Origin: Ruegeria sp. TM1040
GTDB lineage: Bacteria; Pseudomonadota; Alphaproteobacteria; Rhodobacterales; Rhodobacteraceae
Direction: 5' to 3'
DNA: 64,000 nt
NCBI RefSeq assembly: GCF_000014065.1
Contig: NC_008044.1
Location: 2,193,501 to 2,257,500 of the forward strand
Under the pieces are notes generated by a model. It saw only the letters and a list, made by a program, of their open reading frames with translations, did not search any database and had not been told where the DNA came from. This document shows positions 54,309 to 63,614 of the stretch, in pieces. Each line of letters starts with the position of its first letter. The stretch's first letter is position 1. The position numbers and the translations under genes were made by a program.

Positions 54309-56318
54309 TCATTTGCTGTTGAAACCGATTCGCTTGAGCAGGTCTCCGAAGGCATCGCGCTCATCCCGGTTGAGCCGCGCCCCGTTCTCCCCCACGTCGT
54401 AAGTTGCCTTATCCTCATTTTCGCTGCGCACAGCCCGGTTGCGGGCCTCTGCCGCCTGACGCAAACGCCAGGTCAGGGCCTCATCCGCCAGACCATCCAG
54501 ATCTTCCTCGGCTTCCGCCAGCTCAGCATTCAACCCCGCGATGCTCTCGAGTTTTGCGAATTCCTCGGCCAGGGTCAGGCTGGCCATATCCAGGTCGCCA
54601 GGTTTGCGCACGCAGGGGCTAATAGCCACATGGCGCAGCGACAGCAGGTTTTCAAGAGCGTCCGGCCCAAGAGCATAGGCAATTTCGTCGCGCAACCGCT
54701 CCGGGGCCTCGATCCCATAGCGCAGAACCAGATCGCGCAGGTGGGCATGTTCCATGTCCTGACACTGCATGCGCTCAAGATTGATTTCGAATTCCGGGAT
54801 CACCGTGGGCGTGGTGATTGCTGTGGCGAGGATCACCGCCTCGCGCACGCGGGCAAAGTCCTGTTCCTCGGAGGAGGCCACCATCGAGGCCCGTGTGGTG
54901 CTGCGGGGCGGGGGCGGCGCACCCCAAGGCATGCGGGCGCCGTCGCGAAATCCACCCTGCATGCGGGAGCCCGGTTTGAAACCGCCGTACCGCTGGCCAT
55001 AGCCGGTGCCCCCCTGCCCGCCACCGCCACGCTGACCGCGAAAGAGCTGAAAGCGAAGCTCCTTGATATCATTGGCGTAATGCAGGCGAATAGAAGGGTC
55101 ACGGATCAATTTGATCTTTTCACGCAGGGACTTGTCCAGGGCCGCTTTGCGCTCGGGGCTGTCAAACACCCGCCCTTCGGTCTCGCGGCGCCAGAGCAGC
55201 TGTACCATCGGAATCGCCTGATCCAGCACCGCCTGCACCGCCTCTGGTCCCTCGGCGCGAATAAGATCATCTGGGTCCTTGCCCTCGGGCATGATGGCAA
55301 AGCGCAAGGACTTCCCGGCCTCGAGCAGAGGCAGCGCCATATCGATCAGCCGCATCGCCGCGCGCAGACCAGCCGTATCCCCATCCAGCGCAATCACCGG
55401 CTCGTCCGACATGCGCCATAAAAGATGCAGCTGGTTGTCGGTGACGGCTGTACCCAAGGGCGCCACCGCCGACTGGAACCCCGCCTCGGACAGCGCGATC
55501 ACATCCATGTAGCCTTCGGCCACGATCAAGGTGCTGCCCCGTCCCGAGGCCGCGCGCGCGGGCCCGTGGTTATAGAGATTGCGCCCCTTATCAAACAGCT
55601 CGGTTTCCGGCGAGTTCAGGTATTTGGCGTTGTCATTGGGATCCATCGCCCGGCCGCCAAAGGCGATCGCCCGGCCCCGCGCATTCCGGATCGGGAACAT
55701 GATCCGGTTGCGAAACACATCATAGGGCTTCTTGCCCTTGTTCGAGGGTTTGGCCAGCCCGGCACCGAGGATCAGATCATCCGCGATGTCCTTGCCTTTG
55801 AGCGCATCCCAAAGGTTCTGCCAGCCATCGGGGGCAAAGCCGATCTCCCAGCGGTCCAGCGCTGCCGCATCAAGCCCCCGACGCGCGAGGTAGGCGCGCG
55901 CCTCACTCGCGGCTTGAGTCTTGAGTTGCAGGCGGAAGTATTTCACCGCCTGTTCCATCACCTCAGCAAGCTGCGTGCGACGGTCCTGTTTCTCAGCCGC
56001 TTTGGGGTCGCGCTTGGGCATCTCCAGCCCGGCCTCGCCCGCAAGGATCTCTACCGCCTCCATAAAGGAGACATTCTCTGTCTCCTGCACGAATTTCAGC
56101 GCATCCCCTTTGGCGTGACAGCCAAAGCAGTAGTAAAATCCTTTGCGATCATCCACATGAAAAGAAGCGGTTTTTTCATGATGAAAGGGGCACGGAGACC
56201 ACATGTCGCCCTTGCCCGGCTGGCTTTTGCGCTGATCCCACATGACCTTGCGCCCGACAACGTCAGACAGGCTGATGCGGGTGCGCAATTCATCAAGGAA
56301 ACCGGGGGGCAGCGACAT
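54309..56318 (-). CDS. dnaG: DNA primase
   Basis: This 669-residue primase has an N-terminal CHC2 zinc finger (CPFHHEKTASFHVDDRKGFY, CFGCH, about 43-66), the catalytic core (FGGRAMDPNDNAKYLNSPET) and a Toprim domain with EGYMDVIAL and ALDGDTAGLRA. The C-terminal DnaB-interacting region is poorly conserved. It makes RNA primers at the fork. It is upstream of rpoD. Confidence 0.96.
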   Translation of the reverse strand: MSLPPGFLDELRTRISLSDVVGRKVMWDQRKSQPGKGDMWSPCPFHHEKTASFHVDDRKGFYYCFGCHAKGDALKFVQETENVSFMEAVEILAGEAGLEMPKRDPKAAEKQDRRTQLAEVMEQAVKYFRLQLKTQAASEARAYLARRGLDAAALDRWEIGFAPDGWQNLWDALKGKDIADDLILGAGLAKPSNKGKKPYDVFRNRIMFPIRNARGRAIAFGGRAMDPNDNAKYLNSPETELFDKGRNLYNHGPARAASGRGSTLIVAEGYMDVIALSEAGFQSAVAPLGTAVTDNQLHLLWRMSDEPVIALDGDTAGLRAAMRLIDMALPLLEAGKSLRFAIMPEGKDPDDLIRAEGPEAVQAVLDQAIPMVQLLWRRETEGRVFDSPERKAALDKSLREKIKLIRDPSIRLHYANDIKELRFQLFRGQRGGGGQGGTGYGQRYGGFKPGSRMQGGFRDGARMPWGAPPPPRSTTRASMVASSEEQDFARVREAVILATAITTPTVIPEFEINLERMQCQDMEHAHLRDLVLRYGIEAPERLRDEIAYALGPDALENLLSLRHVAISPCVRKPGDLDMASLTLAEEFAKLESIAGLNAELAEAEEDLDGLADEALTWRLRQAAEARNRAVRSENEDKATYDVGENGARLNRDERDAFGDLLKRIGFNSK

Positions 56319-56383
56319 TCACAAAAGGTCCAGTGCTCAGAGGAAAATGCAGCCCGGCAGGCCGGGCTGCACAGATGCGGGCG

Positions 56384-56740
56384 TTAGCCTCCGGAGAGGT
56401 TCTTCTTCATTTCCTGGATCTGATCCCAGTTCTCGACACACTGGGTTTCAAACACTTCACCCAAGTCGATGTTTTTCAGATCGCGGCGCTTCATCTGGTA
56501 GACATGCTGGGTGAGTTGCGGAATCGCATTGGAGAAATTCTCCGGCCACTCTGGATTGCTGGCGCGAATGGTCTCTTCGACCTTGGCTTCGGGCACCCGG
56601 TCCAGACGCGCGGCCTGCACGGCGGCCATCACTTGCCCCTGATATTTGCAGCTGTCTTCCTTGCCGTAGTCATCGGCACTAGCAGGAGAGGCGAAAAGGG
56701 GCGCGGCCACAAACGCGGCAGCGAAGATGTTGCGGATCAT
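56384..56740 (-). CDS. secreted protein of unknown function
   Basis: This 118-residue protein has a signal peptide (1-22, ending ASPASA) and a mature helical domain with two Cys (EDSCKYQG, FETQCVENW) that may pair. No family recognised. It is on the same strand as dnaG, 65 bases upstream, and also lies 38 bases from the soxG end. Confidence 0.7.
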   Translation of the reverse strand: MIRNIFAAAFVAAPLFASPASADDYGKEDSCKYQGQVMAAVQAARLDRVPEAKVEETIRASNPEWPENFSNAIPQLTQHVYQMKRRDLKNIDLGEVFETQCVENWDQIQEMKKNLSGG

Positions 56741-56778
56741 GGATCAGCTCCGGAATCAGTTTCGTGATCCCTTTCAAT

Positions 56779-57336
56779 CTAGCCCCGTGCCGCCACGGCT
56801 TCCATCGCTCTTTTCAGATCATGGATCAGCGTCTCAGAAAACGACCGGAACACCATGATTTGAAACGCTTTTGGCCCAATGCGCGTGATCGATCCCATCA
56901 TGTGCTTGATCTCGGTGCGCGCAGTGTGGCCGCGTTTGAACACCGTGGCGCGCAGATCAATGGGGATGAGACGGGCCAGCACATTCTCGGCCTGATCCCC
57001 CTCTAGGCGCACCACCGCCCAGCCATCGCTGAGATCGGTCAGAGCCGCATGCGCTGCAAGGCTCGGATCAGCCGCGGGCCCGATCAGCAAAGCCTGCGCC
57101 CGGCCAAACCAGATGGCACGCCCTCCGACTTTGCCGGTCGCGCGATTTGGCGCAGGAAACGCCATGCCATGCGCCGCGTTCAGAGCCTTGCTCAATGCGT
57201 CCTTGCGCCCCTTGTAGGGCGCAATCAACGTCATGGCTGCGGGCATGTCCTCGGTAAGGGTCACATCACCTATGGTCAGCGGCAACAGCCCCTCACAGGG
57301 GGATTTTGCGGCAAGTTGCATCTTGATCTCAGCCAC
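56779..57336 (-). CDS. soxG: sarcosine oxidase gamma subunit
   Basis: The smallest of the two stabilising subunits in heterotetrameric sarcosine oxidase, 185 residues. Family blocks GRAIWFGRAQALLIGP, LTDLSDGWAVVRLEG and LARLIPIDLRATVF are visible. I choose GTG 57336 because GGAGGG lies 7 bases upstream and the frame then overlaps the soxA stop by 8 bases; a TTG at 57360 and an ATG at 57321 are less likely. Confidence 0.88.
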   Translation of the reverse strand: MAEIKMQLAAKSPCEGLLPLTIGDVTLTEDMPAAMTLIAPYKGRKDALSKALNAAHGMAFPAPNRATGKVGGRAIWFGRAQALLIGPAADPSLAAHAALTDLSDGWAVVRLEGDQAENVLARLIPIDLRATVFKRGHTARTEIKHMMGSITRIGPKAFQIMVFRSFSETLIHDLKRAMEAVAARG

Positions 57337-60274
57337 GAACGCGCCCTCCCTCAGGGTCAAAGAACACAGGGTTCACCACTTCACACAGGGTGTCGATGCC
57401 CCGGGTGTGATCCACCAGACGGATAGTGTCGCCCATCCTGTCCGGCCCGCCCGACAGCATCGCCAGCCCGATCATATGCCCCAGCGTCGGTGAGAACCCC
57501 ACCGATGTCACATAGCCAAGGTCATTGACCCGCTCGACAGTGGCGTCGGGATCAAAGAGATGCGCCCCTGCGCTCATCTCTTGTGCCGCGCCCACGGGCT
57601 TGAGGCCCACAAGCCGCATCCGGTCGTCATGCATCAACCCATCCCGTTCGGACAAGGCCTTGCCCCAGCAGGATTTGTTTTTCGACACAAGCCCCTGCAT
57701 ACCAAGGTCAAAGGCCGTCACCGTGCCATTGATCTCCGCGTGGGTGATAAAGCCCTTTTCGATCCGGAGCACATTCAACGCTTCCATCCCGTAGGGTCCA
57801 CCGCCCAGCGCCTCAGCCCGCTCCAGCAGCCGCTCATAAAGTGCCTCGCCGTAGCGCGCGGGCACAGCGATCTCATAGGCGTGCTCGCCCGAAAACGATA
57901 TCCGGAACAGCCGCCCGGCCACGCCCAGCACGGTGATCACCCCGCAGGCCATGAAGGGGAAGGTCTCACCGTTGACGTCCTCATCCACCAGCGCGTCGAT
58001 CAGATCGCGCGCCTTGGGGCCAGCCACCGAGAACTGCGCCCATTGATCGGTCACAGACGTGAAGCGCACATCAAGGTCCGGGCGCACCACCTGCGTGAGA
58101 TATTCCAGATGCGCCATCACCTGCCCCGCCGCCGCGGTGGTGGTGGTCATCACATAGTGGTTTTCCCCCAGCCGCGCGGTGGTGCCATCATCCATGACAA
58201 AGCCGTCCTCGCGCAGCATCAGACCATAGCGCACGCGCCCCAGCTTCAGCGTGGAGAACAGATTGGTATACACCAGATCCAGCAGCTCTGCCGCGTCTGG
58301 TCCCTGAATGTCGATCTTGCCAAGGGTCGAGACATCGCAGACCCCCACGGCATTGCGCACCATGGTGACCTCGCGGTCGCAGGATTGCCGCCAGGTGCTC
58401 TCGCCGTCCTTGGCAAAATAGCTGGCGCGATACCACAGTCCGACCTCGATATTGGCGGCGCCACGCGCCAGCGATGCCTTGTGCGAGGTCAAGAACCGCT
58501 GCGGCAAAAATCCCTGATCTTCGGCCCCTGCCCCCATTGCGGCGATAGAGGTAGGCACGAACGGCGGGCGGAACGTCGTCACACCGGTCTCTGGTATGCT
58601 GCGCCCGGTGGCATCGGCCAGCACCGCCAAGGCCGCCACGTTGGAGTTCTTGCCCTGATCGGTGGCCATGCCCTGTGTGGTGTAACGCTTCATATGCTCG
58701 ACCGAGCGGAAGTTCTCCCGCGCTGCCTGCGCCACATCCTTCACGGTGACGTCGTTCTGGAAATCCAGCCACGCCCGCCCTTTGCCCGGCACTGCCCACA
58801 GAGGGCTGATCTGGTAAGGCGCATCACTGGCCTCGGGGACAGCCACCGCAGCAGCAGACCTCCCGATCTTGCCCAATGCCGTCGCGGCCGCCTCGGCCCC
58901 GTCTCGAAGGGCACCATGGGTAGAAAACACCCCATTGGCAGCCCCTGCGACCACCATACCCGGCACAGCATCCGGTTTGGGCAGGAACGCCGTCAGCTCC
59001 CGGTTCCACTCCGGGCGCGCGCCCATGTGGCAGGTCAGATGCACCGAGGGGTTCCAGCCGCCAGATACGGCCAGACAATCGGTTTGCAGCTTTTCCTCGC
59101 CATTGACGCTGCGGATGGTGACACTCTCCAGCCGCTGCCGCCCGGCGCTGTCGCAGATCACCGCGCCCTTGATGACGGGGAATTCGCCACTGTCGGGCGC
59201 GTCATGGCGGCTGTCGACAACGGCGGTGACATGCACGCCCTCCGCCACCAGATCCCGCGCGGTGCGATGGGCATCATCATTGTTGGCAAACACGGTGATC
59301 CGCTCGCCCGGCGCAACTCCCCAGCGATTGAGATAGGCCCGCACCGCCCCCGCCATCATGATGCCGGGGCGGTCGTTGTTGCGAAAGGCAATGGGGCGTT
59401 CAATAGCCCCCGCCGCCAGCACCGCGGCTTTGGCGGCGATGCGCCAGAAACACTCGCGCGGGCGATGCGCGGTCTTCAGGGACTGGCTCGGCGGAAGGTG
59501 GTGCGAAACCCGCTCGAGCGCCGAATAGGTCCCTTGATCGTAGACGCCGGTGACCGCGGTGCGCGGCATCAGACGCACGTTCTCCATGGCCTCCAGCTCC
59601 GCCAGCACCTCTGCCACCCAGACATGCGCGGGCTTGCCGTCGATCTCCTCGATCTCCGCCAGAAGACGCCCGCCCATCCGGCTGTCATCCTCGGCGAGGA
59701 TCACATCCGCCCCCGCACGCCCTGCCGTCAGTGCAGCCATCAGCCCGGCTGGGCCAGACCCGATCACCAGCAGGTCGCAAAAGGCAAAGGCCTTCTCGTA
59801 AGGGTCCTTGTTGGCCGCCCCGGACAAGGCCCCAAGCCCCGCCGCCCGGCGAATGATCGGCTCGTAGAACTTCTCCCACAGGGGCGCTGGCCACATGAAG
59901 GTCTTGTAATAAAACCCCGCCCCAAGGAAGGGCGCTGCCAGATCATTCACCGCCATGACATCGCGCTCGACCGAAGGCCAGCAGTTCTGGCTCTGCGCTG
60001 CCAGCCCCTCAAAAATTTCCTGCTGGGTGGCGCGGATATTTGGATCTCGCGCTGCCCCGCGTCCCACGCTCACCAGCGCGTTGGGCTCCTCGGAGCCTGC
60101 TGTCAGGATACCCCGCGGGCGGTGGTATTTGAACGACCGCCCCACCAAGTGCACATCATTGGCCAAAAGCGCCGAGGCCAGCGTGTCCCCCTCCAGCCCC
60201 ATGTAGGCCTTGCCATTAAAGGAAAAATTCACAGTCCGGTTGCCGGACAGAAGCCCCTTGCCAGATACTCTCAT
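57329..60274 (-). CDS. soxA: sarcosine oxidase alpha subunit
   Basis: The 981-residue alpha subunit has an N-terminal ferredoxin-like domain (RTVNFSFNGKAYMGLEGDTL) that joins the folate binding site, a NAD-binding Rossmann domain (LLVIGSGPAGLMAALTAGRA, about 170-190), and a C-terminal aminomethyltransferase (GcvT-like) domain (DVSTLGKIDIQGPDAAELLD, VGAQEMSAGAHL) that transfers formaldehyde to tetrahydrofolate. Oxidises sarcosine to glycine. Overlaps soxD by 4 bases (ATGA). Confidence 0.96.
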   Translation of the reverse strand: MRVSGKGLLSGNRTVNFSFNGKAYMGLEGDTLASALLANDVHLVGRSFKYHRPRGILTAGSEEPNALVSVGRGAARDPNIRATQQEIFEGLAAQSQNCWPSVERDVMAVNDLAAPFLGAGFYYKTFMWPAPLWEKFYEPIIRRAAGLGALSGAANKDPYEKAFAFCDLLVIGSGPAGLMAALTAGRAGADVILAEDDSRMGGRLLAEIEEIDGKPAHVWVAEVLAELEAMENVRLMPRTAVTGVYDQGTYSALERVSHHLPPSQSLKTAHRPRECFWRIAAKAAVLAAGAIERPIAFRNNDRPGIMMAGAVRAYLNRWGVAPGERITVFANNDDAHRTARDLVAEGVHVTAVVDSRHDAPDSGEFPVIKGAVICDSAGRQRLESVTIRSVNGEEKLQTDCLAVSGGWNPSVHLTCHMGARPEWNRELTAFLPKPDAVPGMVVAGAANGVFSTHGALRDGAEAAATALGKIGRSAAAVAVPEASDAPYQISPLWAVPGKGRAWLDFQNDVTVKDVAQAARENFRSVEHMKRYTTQGMATDQGKNSNVAALAVLADATGRSIPETGVTTFRPPFVPTSIAAMGAGAEDQGFLPQRFLTSHKASLARGAANIEVGLWYRASYFAKDGESTWRQSCDREVTMVRNAVGVCDVSTLGKIDIQGPDAAELLDLVYTNLFSTLKLGRVRYGLMLREDGFVMDDGTTARLGENHYVMTTTTAAAGQVMAHLEYLTQVVRPDLDVRFTSVTDQWAQFSVAGPKARDLIDALVDEDVNGETFPFMACGVITVLGVAGRLFRISFSGEHAYEIAVPARYGEALYERLLERAEALGGGPYGMEALNVLRIEKGFITHAEINGTVTAFDLGMQGLVSKNKSCWGKALSERDGLMHDDRMRLVGLKPVGAAQEMSAGAHLFDPDATVERVNDLGYVTSVGFSPTLGHMIGLAMLSGGPDRMGDTIRLVDHTRGIDTLCEVVNPVFFDPEGGRVRG

Positions 60275-60549
60275 GACGCCTCCCCCGGCACTGCGAGTTC
60301 CGCGTCCTCAGCCAACATCACATCTAGCATCTCGTGAGTTGCAGTATTGCGCCGTACCTTCAGCCATGCCCCGCAACCCATCGAATGCTGCCAAAGCTCC
60401 TCATGTGGTCCAGCCGGATTGTCGCGCAGATGCACATGCGCGTCCCACGCGGCCTCTCCGGCGTCGAGCGCAGGCACTGCCAAGGCAGCCCCCCTATATG
60501 TAAACTCGCGGTGGTCGCGCGCGCCGCACAGCGGACAGGTGATCCTCAT
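60271..60549 (-). CDS. soxD: sarcosine oxidase delta subunit
   Basis: The 92-residue zinc-binding delta subunit shows the N-terminal CPLCGARDHREFTYRG and the late HSMGCGAWLKVRRNT, which hold the structural zinc with Cys/His. The stop overlaps the soxA start by 4 bases. Its ATG is 66 bases downstream of soxB; the gap carries a repeat-like tag. Confidence 0.93.
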   Translation of the reverse strand: MRITCPLCGARDHREFTYRGAALAVPALDAGEAAWDAHVHLRDNPAGPHEELWQHSMGCGAWLKVRRNTATHEMLDVMLAEDAELAVPGEAS

Positions 60550-60565
60550 GAAAACCGCCCCTTCA

Positions 60566-60594
60566 TCTTCTTAAAAATATCCCCGCCGGAGGCT
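60566..60594 (-). repeat. repeat-like GC tag in soxB-soxD gap
   Basis: Read on the minus strand, GCCTCCGGCGGGGATATTTTTAAGAAGA is like the GCTCCGGGATATTTG-GTTAGAAGAA core of copies A-C, without the hairpin. Similar tags occur in other Rhodobacteraceae genomes from memory. Confidence 0.4.
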
Positions 60595-60615
60595 CCCCAG
60601 CTGCGCGAAAAGCGC

Positions 60616-61881
60616 TTAGTGCAGATTATGTTGCGCACCGGTGCCCTCCTCGTCCATCAGACCAAAGCCGCTGCGGAACCGGTCGAGCCTGAACCGCGTG
60701 GCCGCCTCGTGCGGGCGACCGGTAGCGATCAGATGCGCGAAACAATCCCCCGAGGCGGGCGTCGCCTTAAAGCCGCCATAGCACCAGCCTGCATTGAGAT
60801 AGAGACCATCAATCGGCGTCACATCAATGATGGGCGAGCCATCCGGCGTCATATCCATGATGCCGCCCCAGCTGCGCAACAGACGCGCCTTGGTGACGGC
60901 GGGCACCATGGCGGTGATCGCCTCCATCGTATGTTCCTGCATCGCTAGGTTCCCCCGCGCCGCATAGGAGCTGTAAAAATCCAGATAGCTGCCAAACACC
61001 AGACCGCCCTTGTCGGACTGGCTGATATAGAGATGCCCTGCCGCAAAGGTGATCACATGGTCGATCACCGGCTTCAGCCCTTCGCTCACAAAAGCCTGCA
61101 ACACATGGCTCTCGATGGGCAGCGTCAGCCCCGCCATCGCCGCTACCTGGCTTGACCGCCCCGCCGCCGCCAATGCAACCTTCTTGGCCTTAATCGGGCC
61201 GCGCACTGTTTGCACGCCGGTGACCTTTCCGCCATCGACATCAATGCCGGTTACTTCGCAATTCTGGATCAGATCGACACCGTATTGATCTGCGCCACGC
61301 GCAAAGCCCCAGGCCACCGCGTCATGGCGTGCCGTCCCCGCGCGGCGCTGCAGCAATGCGCCCATGATGGGAAAGCGGTTGTTGTCGTAGTTCAGGAACG
61401 GCACCAGCTTTTTCAGCTGATCGCGATAGAGGATCTCTGCATCGTCACCCTGATTGATGATGGAATTGGCGCGGCGCACGGCGGCATCGCGCTGACCGTC
61501 GTTGTGAAACACATTCAGGATGCCGCGCTGGGACATCATGGCGTTGTAGTTGAGATCCTGCTCCATCCCCTCCCAGAGCTTCAGAGAATGGGAATAAAAC
61601 TCCGAATTGCCGGGCAGATAATAGTTGGCGCGCACGATGGTTGTGTTGCGCCCGACATTGCCGCCGCCAAGGTAGCCCTTTTCAAGAACCGCAATATTCC
61701 TAAGCCCGTGAGTCTTGGCGAGGTAATAAGCCGTAGCCAGCCCGTGCCCACCTCCACCGACGATGACCACGTCATATTCGCGCTTGGGTTCCGGGTCGCG
61801 CCAATGAGCGGTCCAGCCTTTGTTGCCGGTCAGCCCCTCTTTCAAAACGCGCCAGCCGGAAAACTTTTCCGAAAACCCCAT
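60616..61881 (-). CDS. soxB: sarcosine oxidase beta subunit
   Basis: The 421-residue catalytic beta subunit has a DAO-type FAD domain (DVVIVGGGGHGLATAYYLAK, about 37-57; KGYLGGGNVGRNTTIVR) and the RRAGTARHDAVAWGFARGAD block containing the His for covalent FMN. It takes electrons from sarcosine. GAGGAG is 7 bases upstream of ATG 61881; the longer frame to 61947 lacks one. First gene of soxBDAG. Confidence 0.96.
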   Translation of the reverse strand: MGFSEKFSGWRVLKEGLTGNKGWTAHWRDPEPKREYDVVIVGGGGHGLATAYYLAKTHGLRNIAVLEKGYLGGGNVGRNTTIVRANYYLPGNSEFYSHSLKLWEGMEQDLNYNAMMSQRGILNVFHNDGQRDAAVRRANSIINQGDDAEILYRDQLKKLVPFLNYDNNRFPIMGALLQRRAGTARHDAVAWGFARGADQYGVDLIQNCEVTGIDVDGGKVTGVQTVRGPIKAKKVALAAAGRSSQVAAMAGLTLPIESHVLQAFVSEGLKPVIDHVITFAAGHLYISQSDKGGLVFGSYLDFYSSYAARGNLAMQEHTMEAITAMVPAVTKARLLRSWGGIMDMTPDGSPIIDVTPIDGLYLNAGWCYGGFKATPASGDCFAHLIATGRPHEAATRFRLDRFRSGFGLMDEEGTGAQHNLH

Positions 61882-62098
61882 GGCCCACTCCTCAAACGGT
61901 GTCTCGACGATGTGCAGCACTGATACACACCGCAATCTCTGTGCCAAGTGCTAGCGGGTTTGAGCCTGCGCTCCTAGCCCACGGGCGACAAAACCACAGT
62001 CTATTTGCGCTAGGTGGGCACGAACTAGGCACTTATGTCCAGTGCAATTTCATCTCCATGCAACTGCCCTCTGTTTTCGCCGTTCTTTCCCGTCTCGA

Positions 62099-62127
62099 TT
62101 GCCATTACCGACTAATGTCGGTAATAG
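62099..62127 (+). promoter_or_regulatory. tetR promoter
   Basis: TTGCCA (62099-62104) and TAATAG (62122-62127) are exactly 17 bases apart, with the tetR ATG 5 bases after the -10 box. Transcription would begin at or next to the start codon, giving a leaderless mRNA. Confidence 0.55.
62104..62125. promoter_or_regulatory. tetR operator palindrome
   Basis: ATTACCGAC and GTCGGTAAT form a perfect 9-bp inverted repeat around TAAT, spanning the promoter spacer and part of the -10 box. This is the expected place for autorepression by the TetR protein encoded directly downstream. Confidence 0.75.
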
Positions 62128-62132
62128 AGTGT

Positions 62133-62744
62133 ATGCGTACCCGCCTCTCCCGCAGTGCCCGCAGGGCCGAAATCCTAGGAAACGCCCAAAAGCTGATCGC
62201 CGCGCGTGGCTTCAGTGGCACCGAGATGGAAGACATTCGCCTTGCCAGCGGCATTTCACGGGGCGGGCTCTATCATCATTTTGCCAACAAGCATGCGGTC
62301 CTTGATGCGCTGGTAGCAGAGGAGGTGCGCCGTCTTGCAGACCAGCTAAAAGCCGCGCAAGGCTCTCCGATCCCCGCGCTTCTTCGCGTAGGGTCAAGCG
62401 ACCTTGGCAATGATCCCGGTCTGGTCTCGCATCTTCACACGCCCGAGGAGAAACGCGCTTACCTGTCGAGCCTTGAACAGGCGATACCCGCAGAGCTCGG
62501 CCCGGTCCTGCACGAAAGACTGCGGGGCCACACCGCTGAGGGCGCAGCCCCCGCCCATGTCGCCGAGCTCTTTTTGACGATCACCGCTCATATCAACCGC
62601 CGCCGCATATTGAACGAGTGGCCCCCAGAAGAGGCAGCGGGATTTACCGCGACAGCGCTTCGGGCTCTGTTGCCCTTGCTGACATCGCAAGCGGAGCTCC
62701 AGCCGGTCATCGCAGAACTGAAGCGGGTGGCGGCGACATCCTGA
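62133..62744 (+). CDS. TetR family transcriptional regulator
   Basis: This 203-residue regulator has an N-terminal helix-turn-helix (ILGNAQKLIAARGFSGTEME, DIRLASGISRGGLYHHFANK) and a C-terminal ligand domain of unknown specificity. ATG 62133 fits the promoter and operator; upstream ATGs at 62052 and 62115 would begin before or inside the operator. The stop overlaps the CPBP start (TGATG), so the pair is co-translated and the repressor controls a membrane protease. Confidence 0.9.
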   Translation: MRTRLSRSARRAEILGNAQKLIAARGFSGTEMEDIRLASGISRGGLYHHFANKHAVLDALVAEEVRRLADQLKAAQGSPIPALLRVGSSDLGNDPGLVSHLHTPEEKRAYLSSLEQAIPAELGPVLHERLRGHTAEGAAPAHVAELFLTITAHINRRRILNEWPPEEAAGFTATALRALLPLLTSQAELQPVIAELKRVAATS

Positions 62745-63508
62745 TGCTGATCGGTTTTCTCGCGCTAACCTTTGGCATTTCGCTTTTGAGCTTTGCCTGC
62801 GTTGTTGCGATCCCGGCGGCCCGAACGCCCGAAAGCGCTGCAGGTTTGCCTTTCTGGCTCGTCATGGTCTGGGGGCCATCGCTCGCGGCCATCCTTATCA
62901 GTGCGCAGAACGGTCAATTGCCCGCTCTGCTGTTGCACAGCATAGAATTCTCCACCGTCCCGCCGGTCGTCTGGATCTTGGTGCTTGCACCGCTCCTGAT
63001 GCTGCTCATGCTCCGCCCCTTCGCGCCCGAGCAGCGGCGTCCGGTCGGGCCGGGCGTCATCGCAGCCATGGTTGGGCTCAATCTGATCCTTGGGCCACTC
63101 GGCGAAGAACTCGGTTGGCGCGGCATCATGCAGGCAGACCTCAATCCACGGATCGGGTGGCTTTCGGCATCGCTTCTGATCGGGGTGGTCTGGCTGATCT
63201 GGCACCTGCCCCTTTGGACGATCGACACGCCACATTCCCAGATCACCCTGCCGTTGTTTGCCGCGCACTGTCTGCTCTATGCCGTGATCATCGGCGCGGC
63301 ATACACGCTGTCAGGCGGCTCGATATTGCCCGCGATCCTGATCCATCTGACCGTCAATCTTGCTTCGAACTTTGCCACCTTTGCCGGGTTTCGCGATCCC
63401 AACGCATGGTTCAAAGCGAGCCTCTGGCCCTATTTGGCGCTTGCTGCTGGCGCGGTTGCATTGGTCTATGCGCATCTCGGCCAGTTTGGGCTCTGGCCGC
63501 AGCCCTGA
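62744..63508 (+). CDS. CPBP family intramembrane metalloprotease
   Basis: This 254-residue integral membrane protein has about seven or eight helices. The CPBP/Abi (Rce1-like) motifs are visible: GEELGWRG (EExxxR) near residue 118, IWHLPLW (first His) and ILIHLTVNL (FxxxH-type second His). Such proteins cleave within membranes or protect against bacteriocins. Translationally coupled to the TetR gene by TGATG, so it is very likely repressed by it. Confidence 0.88.
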   Translation: MLIGFLALTFGISLLSFACVVAIPAARTPESAAGLPFWLVMVWGPSLAAILISAQNGQLPALLLHSIEFSTVPPVVWILVLAPLLMLLMLRPFAPEQRRPVGPGVIAAMVGLNLILGPLGEELGWRGIMQADLNPRIGWLSASLLIGVVWLIWHLPLWTIDTPHSQITLPLFAAHCLLYAVIIGAAYTLSGGSILPAILIHLTVNLASNFATFAGFRDPNAWFKASLWPYLALAAGAVALVYAHLGQFGLWPQP

Positions 63509-63565
63509 GTTCTGTTTCGGGTCACAAGACGGCGCAGCGGGCCTGTCGCGTGATCGTCGCCCATA

Positions 63566-63591
63566 GAAAAACGGCGGGATAACACCCGCCG
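63566..63591 (-). terminator. terminator downstream of glutamate dehydrogenase
   Basis: CGGCGGG (63572-63578) pairs with CCCGCCG (63585-63591); on the minus strand it is followed by TTTTTCTA. The plus-strand side may help end the CPBP transcript. Confidence 0.8.
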
Positions 63592-63614
63592 CTTTCCAAA
63601 GATATGAATAGGGC

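Noticed and set aside
57560-60337. 925-codon plus-strand open frame
   Set aside because: It is fully antisense to soxA, which has clear sarcosine oxidase domains. Its His/Arg/Pro-rich composition is that of a GC-rich shadow frame.
60271-61881. Sulfur-oxidation Sox system
   Set aside because: The gene names coincide, but the products are sarcosine oxidase subunits with FAD/folate motifs, not thiosulfate-oxidising proteins.
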